Positions 36,219 to 47,569 of a stretch of 64,000 nt of DNA are shown here, piece by piece (position 1 is the stretch's first letter; the number at the start of each line of letters is the position of its first letter). The DNA is taken from assembly GCF_964204645.1 (NCBI RefSeq), contig NC_134026.1:8815450-8879449 (forward strand). Reading direction: 5' to 3'. Source of the stretch: Tubulanus polymorphus (taxonomy: Eukaryota; Nemertea; Palaeonemertea; Tubulaniformes; Tubulanidae). The notes under the pieces were generated by a model. That model had not been told where the DNA came from, made no database searches, and saw only the letters and a list, made by a program, of their open reading frames with translations. The position numbers were made by a program, and so were the translations under genes.

Positions 36219-37984
36219 ATGATGAAGGGACCAGTTGAGCTTATTGAGGATTCTTCTCAGTCGAATATGAACAGCGATAACTCGGCGAATGAATTTTCCG
36301 AGTATATGTGGATGGGTGAAGAACTCGAAGAATTCGACCGGCAGGTTAGTTTAGTATATTGCTTATAATCATTCAGGGTCCCTACAACTCTTCGATTACT
36401 TGAAATCTTCTAAACCAAAAATGTTTTCAAGGTCCTTGCATATATCCTTGAATTTGAGCAAAATGAAGTCCTTGAAAACTCCTTGAATTTGGAGAAATTT
36501 GCAATTAGAAAATGTTTAGGTATTAAGCCAAGTTAGCAGTCAAAATCCTTATATACAAGTTCCACTGAATTAATGGTTTACCGAGATAAACTACCAATTT
36601 AGGTGGAGTCTACAGTATTTAGGATATGAAAGTGATGCATACACTCCTGGAAATTTGAATTTTTCTCCTTGAACAGAAAAGTTGTTGAACTCTGGAATGA
36701 CTGATCAGTAGAGACCCTGTTATTGTAATAGGCAAAAGGGGTTATATATATTTCAACTTCACTTGAGAGGACGTTGGATGGCCTAGCTCAGTCAGTTTTG
36801 GTCGTACATACCCGATATAGGTCATTATTCGTCTCGCAGATTTGTCTCCCGGTGGATTCCATTTATGCCGATTTGACGGAGAGCCAACTTAATAGACACC
36901 CTCGCTTGAAATCAGACCGAGACATGATACGACGTAAAGGCAGTTTTACCTGGTGGCTTCTCTTTTTTACAGGTCGAAGAACAGTTCTGGCAGGAACAGT
37001 TTTGGGAGACTTATTTGGACGAGTTGATGGAAGGAGAGAACGGCGATGACAAGGTCGAACTTCTGCAGATGATGGACATGCTTTCATTCCAAGATCATCC
37101 GCAGCCGAGCGCCACCGCCGGGCCTGAGACGAGTAACGCTAGTGCGACGAGTGGCTTGAGTAACAATCATCAGCATTCTACTGCATCTGCTTCATTTTCG
37201 AGCAATTCAACCTCGTCAAATGTAAGTATATACTACAGGGTCCATACGACTCCTTAATTCCTTAAAAACTATTTCGAAATGGAAAATGCTTTCAAAGGTT
37301 CTTGAAACTGGTTTGATTTGAACAAAATGCCCTTCAAAACTCCTTCAATTTTGAGAAATAGGCAATAAGTAATTTTTGTCTAGTTCAAAGTTGTACAGTT
37401 GACTGCGTTTTGACATGAAATAAATTATGTATATACAATAAACTACATTGGCACTACCGACTGCCCATGATTATGGGTGATATTTTTCAACTGAAATTCG
37501 TCGCTCCAACTGTGCTGGAATTTGCTTTTCTCGGGAGAACATTTACCAGTCCTGCAAGATCCAATAAAAACCAACCATTTCGAAGTGTGGTTATTTTACA
37601 GCTGGATGACCGCTTACTTACCTGGAAAAGTCGGGGAATTTTATTTTCTTACTTTAAAAAGTCAGGTAATGATAGCCAGGGATTTCCTCTAAAAAAAAGT
37701 CAGGGAAATTTGTTCATATCGCTAGATTGCTCGATAATCAAGCAGTTTTGTCCATGTCTTATGCAGTTAGTTGATTGGATTCTCAGCAGATCGACTCGGG
37801 GAAAACGTGTATATCAGGGAAAAGTAAATAAAATAAAAGTGGCCACCCGAACTGTTTCTACTGTCAAAACGTATCAATTTTTTGTGTTCCCGATATTTTT
37901 CAGGCTCGCGGCAGTACGTTAAATCCAAACGCTCCCGAATTCATTCCGCGGAACGTTTCGCCGGTCAACGCCGCCGACAGATGA
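36219..37984 (+). CDS. PAIP2: Polyadenylate-binding protein-interacting protein 2
   Basis: Small acidic cytoplasmic repressor that strips PABPC1 from poly(A) tails and competes with eIF4G and PAIP1. Three coding exons: 36219-36344, 36973-37221, 37904-37984 (TGA); all joins are phase 0, giving 151 aa against 127 in human. The PAM1-type acidic block spans roughly residues 23-60: EFSEYMWMGEELEEFDRQ, then EEQFWQEQFWETYLDELMEG. The last exon carries the PAM2 motif LNPNAPEFIPR, with the leucine, alanine-proline and phenylalanine that bind the MLLE domain of PABP. Between them, about residues 88-125 are serine, threonine and asparagine rich, which accounts for the extra length. Start: the first of two adjacent ATGs. 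MITEs sit in both introns. AATAAA at 39121-39126 is a possible poly(A) signal. Confidence 0.95.
36374..36719. mobile_element. MITE, CAGGGTCC family, copy 3, in PAIP2 intron 1
   Basis: Begins CAGGGTCCCTACAACTCTTC and ends AGTAGAGACCCTG, with CCTTGAATTTGAGCAAAATG inside, matching the copies at 6479 and 14437. Confidence 0.8.
37236..37420. mobile_element. MITE, CAGGGTCC family, degraded copy 4
   Basis: Starts CAGGGTCCATACGACTCCTT just inside PAIP2 intron 2 and follows the family for roughly 150 bp; the right terminus is not recognisable. Confidence 0.6.
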
Positions 37985-38699
37985 GTATTTTCGTCGGGAG
38001 TTTTTTTCGTCGCGTGAAAATCGTCGTCGCGTTGCTGTTTTTCTTTTTTCGAAACGGACGACAATCGATCGGCGTTCCATGAGAAAAGACATGATTTATT
38101 AGCGTACGTCTGTTCGTACGTTAGGATTATTCGTCGGCAGACGCGTCGTCGACATCGCGTATATTCATTCATACATATACATATATATATATAAAGAAAT
38201 GTTTACTTTCCGTAGAAACGTGCTGTAATTTTTTCGCGACTGAACGCATGGAGAAAACGGGGACGGATCGAGCCTCTCTATTTGACCATATCGCATGTGT
38301 GTTGGTGTTTAGAAAAGCATAAGATGATTGCGGAAGGTGATCGTTGTCGTGCCGCGCTTTGCGCTGCCTTCGGAGGCTCGGGGCGAATTTAGACTTAGGC
38401 CTAAAGCTATTCTACGCTTTCTCCGATTAGATGAACGCCGAGTTCATCGCCGGGAAATCGATTTAAAAATGGTGGCGATAGTTTCAATCCGTGTCGCGTG
38501 ACGCGGTCGATCCGTTCTAGGTCCGCCCCTCGAAAATGTTTTGTTTCGAGGTGATGAGGCGATTTGTGGTTTTCGTATATTCGGGTGATGGCGGAAAGAA
38601 AATTCGAAGGAAAAAAAGGATGTTTATGATTTGTAAAGAGATGCCCCCTTTGTCGATTCAGTACTCGCCGGTAAAGTTACGATTTTATTGTTTGTTCTG
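37985..38699. other. PAIP2 3' untranslated region (probable)
   Basis: CG-rich at first (CGTCGTCGCG type text), unlike the AT-rich spacers. No other gene was recognised, and the stretch is best read as a long PAIP2 3' UTR. Confidence 0.45.
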
Positions 38700-39006
38700 C
38701 AGTGTTCTCCATATGCTGGAATTTTATGGGGCCGCATTTATTGTTAAGTGTATGACATCTTAGCCGCTGAAGTAGCACGCTTTTGATCCCCTCCAAAAAT
38801 ACAGGAAATTTGAGTTCAATTTTGATGTAATCATCCATTTTTCACATTAGCCCTGCAAAATATTTCTGCGCATTGATACAATGTTGACTTCGACTCTGGT
38901 AGGGGCTGAAGATATTTTATAAGGGGGGTGGCTGATTTTCAGAGGGATGGATGTAAAAATGAAATGGTGGCCGCCCCTCTAAAAAAACCTGATGTGGAGA
39001 ACACTG
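38700..39006. mobile_element. MITE, CAGTGTTCTCCA family, copy 2
   Basis: CAGTGTTCTCCATATGCTGG to TGTGGAGAACACTG, about 307 bp. GTTCT lies next to both ends and is a likely target duplication. It probably falls within the PAIP2 3' UTR. Confidence 0.8.
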
Positions 39007-39901
39007 GTTCTATTATCAAAAGTATTTCGTCTTTAAAAAGTAGGTAGTGTATTATATGTAGTATATAGTTTTCTGAAAGAAATATTTATGATTTATAGTG
39101 CAGGAATAGTTGTGCCAGTAAATAAAATGCTCACTATGAAATAAGTACTATTTGACGGTACGTTTGAAAATTCTAGCATCTTATAGAATTTTCGGTTTAG
39201 TCTCGCAACTGGTGAGATCAGAGCATATTTCTAATCGTTGTCATTGTAGTTTTTTTTTTTTTTTTAGTCAGGGACTTAAGATAAAAAGGCACTCTTGTCG
39301 GTCGTTTAGTCCTTAAATATCACGGAGTGATGATGAAACATTGCTTCTCGTCGAAATTATCCACCCTATCTAGTAAAACGTTGGTAGGCTAATCAAGCTG
39401 AGTCTACACTTAAAAAATATTGAAATATGCAGCCATTTTATTAACTCTATAAGCCTAGCCGTTTTAACATCAAAATGATGCAATCTTTCGATTTGCCTGA
39501 AATGCCTTTTAACCACAAAACATGTGTCTAAAATGTCAGAAAATGTAGAAAATGAAATATTTTGTCCTGCCAATTTATTCACATTTTTATGTGGTACTTG
39601 AACATTGCTAAAATTTTCATCTGTATACAAATTTCATATTCTGCGCATCAATGATGTGGAATACGCTCGAATTCGGTTTCTTAAAAGTGTAGATGCTGCT
39701 TGTTAGTTCCGTGATTCAACTAGAGAAGCAGGTGTTCTCGTTTCTGTGCTCTTGAATTTTTTCTCCGTCTAGAAACTAGTTGTAAATTTTGTACGGTTGG
39801 GTTTATCGATATGCAGCGTTCCGAAAAATTGTCAAAAATCATTATATGAAATCAAGATATATATAAGATCGATACGAAGCACATCGCATATTTATACTCC
39901 C
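39007..39901. other. Spacer after PAIP2, no gene seen
   Basis: Contains a T tract at 39248-39267 and AATAAA at 39121-39126. No coding similarity was seen. Confidence 0.45.
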
Positions 39902-40013
39902 GGGCCCGGTTTTGCAGACCGGTAGTACCTTTAACCCGGGGGCTAGCTAAATTGAAAATGAATTAAGTTAGCCCCCCCGGTTAAAGGTTATACCAGTCTG
40001 TAAAACCGGGCCC
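39902..40013. mobile_element. Near-perfect palindromic MITE, GGGCCCGGTTTT ends
   Basis: 112 bp. The left GGGCCCGGTTTTGCAGACC and right CTGTAAAACCGGGCCC are inverted, and the whole element pairs as a single hairpin around AATTGAAAATGAATT. It is the cleanest of the four copies seen. Confidence 0.8.
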
Positions 40014-40493
40014 TGCCTTACAAAAGGTACAAAAACGAAAAAAAAAATGTACATAAGAATACGCCCTCCCTCAAAACAAAACTATTTAAAAAAAAATCTC
40101 TTGCATGTGCGCCAGTTTATCGTATATCATCTTATCGTGAGATCTGTTTCCGACTTCTACCTATACCTTTGCTTTTAAAATGAAAGCCGCAAGTTTTCAT
40201 TTGTAGACATATATGATATAGGTTTATTTTCATAAGAAGGAAGTGCAATTGTACATACAATATTGTCATGATGCGTCGATCGATGGTATCTATTGCAATG
40301 TATTATTATGAAGGGAGCTTTTGCCGGCGTCTTGTATTTGAAAGATGCATTTTAAATCGTGGTGTAAACGGGTGCAGGTCCAGCCGGGTTTCTCGCGAGG
40401 TTGCGTTTTTTGTACAGACGCGGCCCTTCGGCGACCCCGACCGTTTGAAGATCTCGTAAACCTGTTATTCTCTATGGATCTGTTACTGCTAAA

Positions 40494-40531
<38 letters not shown>

Positions 40532-40678
40532 AAATTCAGGGAAATTAGAAATTGTATCACTGAAAAGTGTTCAGATTTTCAACCCGATATTCGGCTGCCT
40601 TTAAAAAAAAAACTGACGCATGTTCGTATCTGTTTAGATCCAATCATATTTGAACAATTTAGAAAGAACTCAATTTTA
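40014..40678. other. Intergenic with (AT)n tract
   Basis: No gene. An (AT)n microsatellite occupies 40497-40529. Confidence 0.6.
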
Positions 40679-40967
40679 ACCCTCTCAGAACCGACTAATT
40701 AATACCCGAAAGTGTTGGTGACGATTTGAAAAGTTTTTAGAAATTCCACCACAATGTATTGAATAGCAGGCATACCTGTTTAGTGCGTCTACACCGCAGC
40801 GCGGTGTATTGTTAGTGACTAATATTTCCCTATGTTTGACAGGTGCTGCCACCTTTCAATAGAGATAAAAACCTTGATAATTAGATTAATACATCGCGAT
40901 GCGGTGTTCTAGCAAAGTCCATCGCTGATTTATACTTGCACTGCGGTGTAGATGCACTGAAAGGATT
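40679..40967. mobile_element. MITE, AACCCTYT...CGGTGTA family, copy 2
   Basis: Starts AACCCTCTCAGAACCGACTA and ends CTGAAAGGATT, with short inverted ends. Internal landmarks TTGACAGGTGCTGCCACCTT, CTAGCAAAGTCCATCGCTGA and TGCACTGCGGTGTAGATGCA recur in the other copies. Confidence 0.75.
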
Positions 40968-41971
40968 GAGAAAAAAAATTGTTGAAGGAAATATAGAGAT
41001 GAGATCTATTATACCAATATGTTGTTGATTTCAGGTTGTTGATGACAGGCCTATGCAAATTTCAGTAATGCAAAACCTGTGTGTCATTCTTTCGATTTCA
41101 AAGTGCAAATTTTCGTGCTTTGAATTTTCTTCATACACGGTAATAAACCTCATTCTCACAAATATTCAGGAAAAAAAGAGAAAAAAACATTTTTTTATGT
41201 TTTTGAATCAATGAATTCAATTTCAAATAATCGAGATTCAACAGGTTCGGTCTGATTTTAAGCGCTAAGAATGAGTAATTGCCCTGTAATAACTGGAAAA
41301 CATTAACAAAACACTGGACATAATATACATCGACACTGTTAAGATATATGTGGGCAATTGTTGAAAATCACTGCCTTTTTGTCATGCTGTCTCATATATG
41401 GTTGGAATGTAAACTCATAAAGAATGTCAGTTACGCTTTTTGAAGACCGTCAACAGGGAATTTAGCTGTGATGCGCGCTGTCACAAATTTTTGGTAAAGT
41501 CTCTTACAAATATTTATGAGAAGAAAGATTTGGCATGCACAGTTGGTTATAGAGAAAGTGAACTTTTCTTCAACTCCCGGAGTTTACGTTGGTAGTGTGA
41601 AATTAGGTAGCTCGTGCCACCAGATAGCGTGCCTAGAAGTAGGACATCCTCGATCAAAACCTAAGTCCGATTTCGATATATATTTGTCTTCGGCCTCATC
41701 AGAAAAAGCAAGATTCTTTGGTTCAGATATAGAGGTGATGCAGCCATGTGCATTTTCCACGGGACTTCCTCATATCGGCGGTCAAATGCAATATGTGATT
41801 TACCACACGACAAAACCTCGACGTTTGCAAATCCCCTGATTATCTTTAGTCGTAACGTATGGCAAAGGTCCGGCACTGGATGGAAAACAAACTGATATCA
41901 TGTGCATTTACCTCTATATGATATAGTTTTATATACCGTTCTTCTTATTGCGAGAAAATCTTTCTAACATA
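40968..41971. other. Intergenic, one unexplained 107-codon ORF
   Basis: An open frame at 41516-41839 (+) has no similarity I recognise and no splice or start context, so I do not call it a gene. The remainder is AT-rich. Confidence 0.35.
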
Positions 41972-42224
41972 AGCCGCGATCACACGGAGACGATTTGGCC
42001 CGGCCAAATTGGCACGGATCATGCTCGAGCCAAGTTTGGCCCATGCCTAATTTGAGAGCGCGCTCACGCGCAAACCACTCACTCGGTACAAAACAAGGCT
42101 CAAACAAAGCGAAGTGGGTCATTTCCGGTACCAGTTGCAATTCAAATGCAATCATTTGTCTCGTGCTAAAATTTGGCCTGGTACGACGTTGACCTGGGCC
42201 AAAAATCCTCATGTGACTGCGGCT
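41972..42224. mobile_element. MITE, AGCCGCGAT family, intact copy
   Basis: Left terminus AGCCGCGATCACACGGAGAC, right terminus CTCATGTGACTGCGGCT, plus subterminal TTTGGCCCGG/CCTGGGCC pairing. Shares AACCACTCACTCGG-type and ATTTCCGGT-type inner text with 9666-9969, in inverse order. Confidence 0.75.
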
Positions 42225-42542
42225 ATAGATGGAATCCCAAGAAATACAGCGATGATGTCCTACTGTTTACCAGGGCACCTGGTGGCGCGACCTCACTGTC
42301 ATGCCATATCACGCGTGCTCACTGGAGTACTTGTGAGAATATCTCGGGCTTGAAATTGTTTTTCGGTCTCGTATTTGTTTCAACACGTAAATCAAGGCAA
42401 GCTATGAAATCGATACCGTAGTCGTCAATTCAGCGGCGTTGATTTCCTGTGATCTTTTAGTCGTCGATCTGAAATATGAAAATTAATTGCATTTTCTTGT
42501 ATAGTCGTATTAAGCCAGACCAAAGGTGGGTGATGTAAAAAT

Positions 42543-42543
<1 letters not shown>

Positions 42544-42577
<34 letters not shown>

Positions 42578-42580
42578 TAA
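42544..42580. repeat. (TAA)n microsatellite
   Basis: About ten trinucleotide units, with a few substituted copies at the end. Confidence 0.9.
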
Positions 42581-42727
42581 TAGCAAGCACTGGGTTTGGT
42601 ATTTATGGACTTGGGGTAATTAATCAGGAACGATTTGATTATTGGAGTTTCTGGTATGTATGTCGAGTAATCGTGCTTGATCCGATTTTAAAACTATCCG
42701 CAGTATACTACTTGCACTTGACTGCGC

Positions 42728-43254
42728 CAGTGTTCTCCATATGCTGGAATTTTAAAGGGGCCGCATCGTTACGTCGTGGCTGCTAAAGTAGCGAGGCTTT
42801 CGATTCCCCAAAAATTACGGAAAATTTAAGCAAAATTTCGGTGTGATCTTCTATTTTTCGCATTAGCTCGGGGCTGCCAACCTCTTGAAAAGTGCTATCA
42901 GTAACGAATTGAATTTTTTTCAGTAACATTTCGTTGAAATATGAAAGAAAATGTTCAAATTAATCGGTAATCAACAGTAAGACACTCAGTAATAGCTTTC
43001 ATATTTCTATATGCATCAAACAAATCAAATCAGTATTTCTCGTTATGAAATAGTAAAAAATACTGAAAATCAGGAACAGTTGGCAGCTCTGTTAGCTCAA
43101 TACGTTTTGATACGTTCATCAGCATTGATGGAATGATTACATCCACTCTGGTAGGGGGCAGCAGATATTTTATAAGGAGTGGCTGATTTTCAGAGGGATG
43201 GAGGTAAAATGATAGGGGTGGCCGCCCCGCTAAAACCTGTTGTGGAGAACACCG
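42728..43254. mobile_element. MITE, CAGTGTTCTCCA family, copy 3, interrupted
   Basis: Same termini as copies 1 and 2, with the right end CACCG degraded, but about 527 bp long. The excess is a separate inserted element at 42870-43091. Sequence outside the insertion aligns with the shorter copies. Confidence 0.8.
42870..43091. mobile_element. Nested MITE with CTGCCAAC ends and 7-bp target duplication
   Basis: Inverted ends GGGGCTGCCAAC and GTTGGCAGCTC. It is flanked by TTAGCTC on both sides (42863-42869 and 43092-43098), so it inserted into an existing CAGTGTTCTCCA element. TSD length and short TIRs suit a hAT-like origin. Interior AT-rich, no coding. Confidence 0.8.
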
Positions 43255-44526
43255 ATGTACTGAGCCTCGATGGCCATGGTACTGTAAATGAGTTATACAA
43301 GTTGACTGTCAAGTAGTCATCAAACTGGACTTCGAAGGCAAAATTGACTTCAAGTTCGACGCTTTAACATGGTGGTGACAGATCGAGTAAGCAGGAGTTT
43401 TTTAATTCTATCGGGATTAAGCGGGTATTACTGCATACGATTTATGAATTGGCTCATAGAACTATTGTTCACCATTACGTGTACACAATCTGTATGTATA
43501 TAGATATAAGTATTATAATTTATGTCAATAAATCGGAAGCAATGATTCCAGAGAAAAATGTGCCATTGATTAATTATTATTTAACAAATATCACTGTGAT
43601 GATGATGATTTGGTCATTTATATTCGAGTTTCGAAAATGATATTTGATCATGAGTAAAATTTTGGTCTGGCTGTGCGTAGCACGTGGATCGTCACGTCGG
43701 GTTTTCTTTTTTTTTTGTAGAACGAAAAGAAACCTCGAATGACGAAAAATGTGCTCAAATCTTGGTGATCAGTTTGTGAGATGTTGACTCAACAAGTTTC
43801 GATGAATTGTATTTCCATGTGATAATTGTGTACGTTTATGTTTCCCTGAGGTGGTTCATTGTAGGTGTGAGGACTACAAGTAATTCGAATCCTTTCAAAC
43901 TGAATTGTCACTTAACTTGAAACCTTAAATCTTAGAACCGTTGATATTGTATATTATTAGAACTCCATTGTCGAAATTGAATTATCCACTGTAAACCTCA
44001 CCTTACTCGGATGCGGCCAACTCTGAATTTCAACTAACTCGGACAAAAACAAAATCATTTCCGCTACTTTCCCATCCTTAAACTCTGACTTCATTTATAT
44101 TGGACCAATTTTGCTGGTCCCAGTTTGTCCGAGTTAGGCAAGGTTTTAACTTTATTACTAAATCCTGATGCCAATTTGATTCGAGTTAAGAGGGTCGTAT
44201 TAAAAAGCTTGTATTTGAAATATCCTCTGTTGGAGCTTTATATTGAATGTAGATTATTTCGTAAGTATTTTGGTACGTTTTTCGCAAGAAGTTGAACGAA
44301 TTTCATTATTGATCGGTTAGCACAGTTCTACGAATTAACAAGTGCCGAGGTTATTTCAAACTCTAGATAATTGACCCGCGTAGAGAGATAACTATATTTA
44401 TTTATCGGTTGATCGAATCCTTTGTCCGATTGTGAAATTCCTAATTTTTCAACTTTCATCGCTGCATTTACTTCGTGGTTCGTAATTCTCTCTCTAAGCT
44501 CTTGTATTTAGGCTAGAAAAAGATTT
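43255..44526. other. Intergenic, with one inverted-repeat element
   Basis: No gene was recognised. At 43986-44200, CACTGTAAACCTCACCTTAC and AATTTTGCTGGTCCCAGTTT with TCCGAGTTAGGCAAGGTTTT form a MITE related to 8045-8112. Confidence 0.5.
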
Positions 44527-44718
44527 ATACCTTGTTTCTCATTTTTGCTGGAGCTTAAAAGTTAACCGGCCAGGTCGCCTAATTTCCCTGCACATAACTC
44601 TTCTTTTTAATCATGATCAAGCTAACCATAACTGACCCAGCCATTATAGAAATGAACTGATGAAAATTTGATTGCAGTTAACAAAATGACCCAGCCAATA
44701 AGACAAACGAGGTATCAC
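44527..44718. mobile_element. MITE, ACCTTGTTTCTC family, copy 1
   Basis: Ends TATACCTTGTTTCTCATTTT and AAACGAGGTATCA are inverted. The inside reads TTTTTAATCATGATCAAGCT and ATAGAAATGAACTGAT. Other copies: 46790-46895, 50522-50668, 53338-53480 and 61150-61290. Confidence 0.7.
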
Positions 44719-45617
44719 TTTATTTTAGCCTTAGTAGTACATGTAGTATTGTCTGCCACAAAAATATTCAGTATTTATATCAGTTTTTGTGGATTCGGTT
44801 TTTTACGGTGGTTGATTGGGCAAAACGGAATCATTTGTCGTAGTCATCATAGTTTTAAAGAAAGGTTTTAGTCTGAAAAATTGTCAACATCTTTATTTAA
44901 AATTTTTTCTCATTTACTTAGAAATCCTCGCCAATTATCTTTTCACACACGCTTAATTTCATCTTTATTTTGCCGTGACAGTTATTTATTATTTCTTTTA
45001 TTTGTCCATCTTTTTAATGGACGAGCTAAATTCTCATTACAAGTGAATTAATAGGGTTTAAATCAGTTCAGAGTTATGGAAATGTTGAGTCAAAATTCGG
45101 TCATCTGGCATATTATTTGTGTATAAGTTTTTGTGTGCAATAAAAATTATTAAACTCCAAAAAAATATTGCTTTTTAGTCAGCTATTTATTTGATTTTTT
45201 CTAAACTTTGGATTCTTTTGTCCACGGCGGAAAGAGGTTTACATAGGACGAATCAGTTTCTCAGAAGGTGCACTTGCTCTCAACCCTCAAGGCTGTTCTA
45301 GTCACTTCTATGCTCTGGTCACAGCCATAACTATTCCAATTTTGAATATTTAACGAGATGAGTAGTACTATGTAAGGTCTTGCGTCAAATAAATAGTTTA
45401 CCTTACTACTCATTATTTATTCTAACACTTTTTGTTCCATAACGTTGCTGTGTGAATCATTTCCAGTATTGCATAAAAGGAGTGTGGCAACGTATTAAAA
45501 TTCAGTATCCGAGTACTGATCAGTGAATGCATGCACTAAGAAATGTAAAACACCGGTGAATACTAAAATACCCTGGTAAGCATCTTATTCAGTTTGGATG
45601 GATTTCTTCATTACACA
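44719..45617. other. Intergenic, no gene seen
   Basis: AT-rich with short open frames only. Confidence 0.5.
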
Positions 45618-46077
45618 ATAGAACCTTGTTACAACGACCCCAGATAGCAATTTTTCGCTTTACAAAACTATTCATCACAATTTGGAAAATTTGAACAAAT
45701 TAATACTGGAGATAACAGACTCTGAACCACAGAGGAGAGGGGTTTAAGAGGAACCGACCGAAATCTGAAAGAAGCCTGTTGAAAAATCAATTTCTCAGAA
45801 ATTGAGTAAAGTCCTAGGCTTGACCTGTCTACTACCGGCACTTTAGGCCAACATGAACTTAGGACTGGCATTGAACTCTATAGGAAACAGAATCGTGAGA
45901 AAATTAGCTGTCACAACCGAGTCTTCTTAACTAACCAGCACCATTTCAAAAGGTCTGCATTTTTGTGAAATTGAACTCCCATGAAATGAGTTAATTAATT
46001 AATACGGGCCTGGACCTAGCAGTTATAACAAACATATTTTCTTGTCCCCTGAAGTTCATTGCAACGAGGTTCCACTA
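45618..46077. mobile_element. pogo/Tc1-like MITE with GGAACCTCGTT-type ends, copy 1
   Basis: Left ATAGAACCTTGTTACAACGA and right CATTGCAACGAGGTTCCACTA are inverted, and both ends abut TA. Such CAGTGGAACCTCGTT-like termini are typical of pogo/Tigger-type derivatives. About 460 bp, non-coding. Confidence 0.7.
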
Positions 46078-46213
46078 TTTATTACCGGGTAATGACTGTA
46101 GAAAAGATTGACAGCCTTTTCCCAAAAAAAGGCATGAAAAGGATTAAAGGATGGGTTGTAATGAACCGCTGAATAGTCACAATAGGTGCTTGAATTAACC
46201 AGAAATGAATAAC

Positions 46214-46377
46214 TACGGGGGAACCTCGTTTAAACGAACTCAGATACAAGGATTCATCGGATATAACAAATATAGAATTAAGACTATTTGATTAATTTTA
46301 TACTTGATATAACTATCGGTTGTAATGAACATATTTTCTCGTCCCGTGATGTTCGCTGTAACGAGGTTCCACTGTAT
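46214..46377. mobile_element. pogo/Tc1-like MITE, copy 2
   Basis: About 160 bp, from TACGGGGGAACCTCGTTTAA to GTAACGAGGTTCCACTGTA. It shares AACATATTTTCTCGTCCC with copy 1 and is flanked by TA. Confidence 0.75.
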
Positions 46378-47569
46378 AACCAGTGGAATAAAGAAACTAC
46401 GAATGCAACCATTTTTGCATGATTAAATCAACTTCATGTTGGCTATTTTTATTCAGTATTTACATATTTGTAGTTTAATTTACATATCTACAAGTGATAC
46501 TGGCAGTTTCCAGCCAATTGATCTACAACTGGTAAAATAAACTGCCATGTGCCATAAATTGGAATAATTCCCAGGCATACTTGATATAACGATCATAATG
46601 ATGATTAATGTCTTAAAACATGACATCAAATATCACACAAACATTTCATTGTATTTTACTTTTGAACTACAATCAGTTCCATCACACTTCTTTATACTGG
46701 CATTTTTCATTAAAATCTGACCATTTTGAGCTTCAGCATTTCCGTAAAACTAATTCATATGTTTTGTATTCACCACTAGACAAACAAAATTGACACCTTG
46801 TTTTTCATTTCTGCCGATATGAGCTTAAAAGTTGATCCAGCCAGCTGCCAATCTACATACCCCATACATGACTATTTTAAAATTCATGATCGGCCATTAC
46901 TTATATAATATTGCTACATACCGATATTTATCCAAGAATAATTCCGCAAGTGTTCCGTTTAATCCCCAAGCTAGTTTTGAGCCAAAATGTCCAAAATTGA
47001 GTTGGCAATTTTCTGAATTTGATTGGCATGTTTATATTTGAGCAGCTACACATGATGTCTCAGAGCATTAGATCAAGAACATACTGCATTCTATCAGTAA
47101 TCTCTCTTCTGACATCAATGCGAGGGAGGCGCAGCAACGACTAATGGCTCATAAGATAAAAACCCACTATGTACAAATTAGAAGTAGTTTAAAATCGAGA
47201 ACTTATACCATCAAAAAATTATAAGACACAACGTTTCGATCTCACACCTGACAAGGATCTCTAGGGTGAGATTGAAACGTGTCTTTTAATTTTTTGATAA
47301 AATAAATTCTCTATTTTAAAATACTTTTAATTTGTACATAGTGGGTTTAGTGGGTTTTTATCTTATTATCCTTTCACCACGTTTGAGTGTCGCTATTCCG
47401 ACTAAAGGGCTCATCTCGCAATGTGGCAAGAATAGCATCAAAAGAGTAAACGAAATCCATGGAATCGAGATAGTAAAGCACCATAGAGCATAGAGCATGA
47501 GCATGAGAGCGTGTTGAGCAATTTTAAGACCGGGTAACTTTTTTAAGAAGTAACTTCAATAGATTACTA
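46378..47569. other. Spacer and PISD 3' region
   Basis: A partial ACCTTGTTTCTC element lies at 46790-46895. At 47220-47290 an inverted repeat pairs ACGTTTCGATCTCAC with GTGAGATTGAAACGT and resembles the GAAACGT motif elements. No coding region was recognised. Confidence 0.45.

Noticed and set aside
41516-41839. 107-codon plus-strand ORF
   Set aside because: No family similarity, no supporting splice sites or composition shift; an opposite-strand frame overlaps it.
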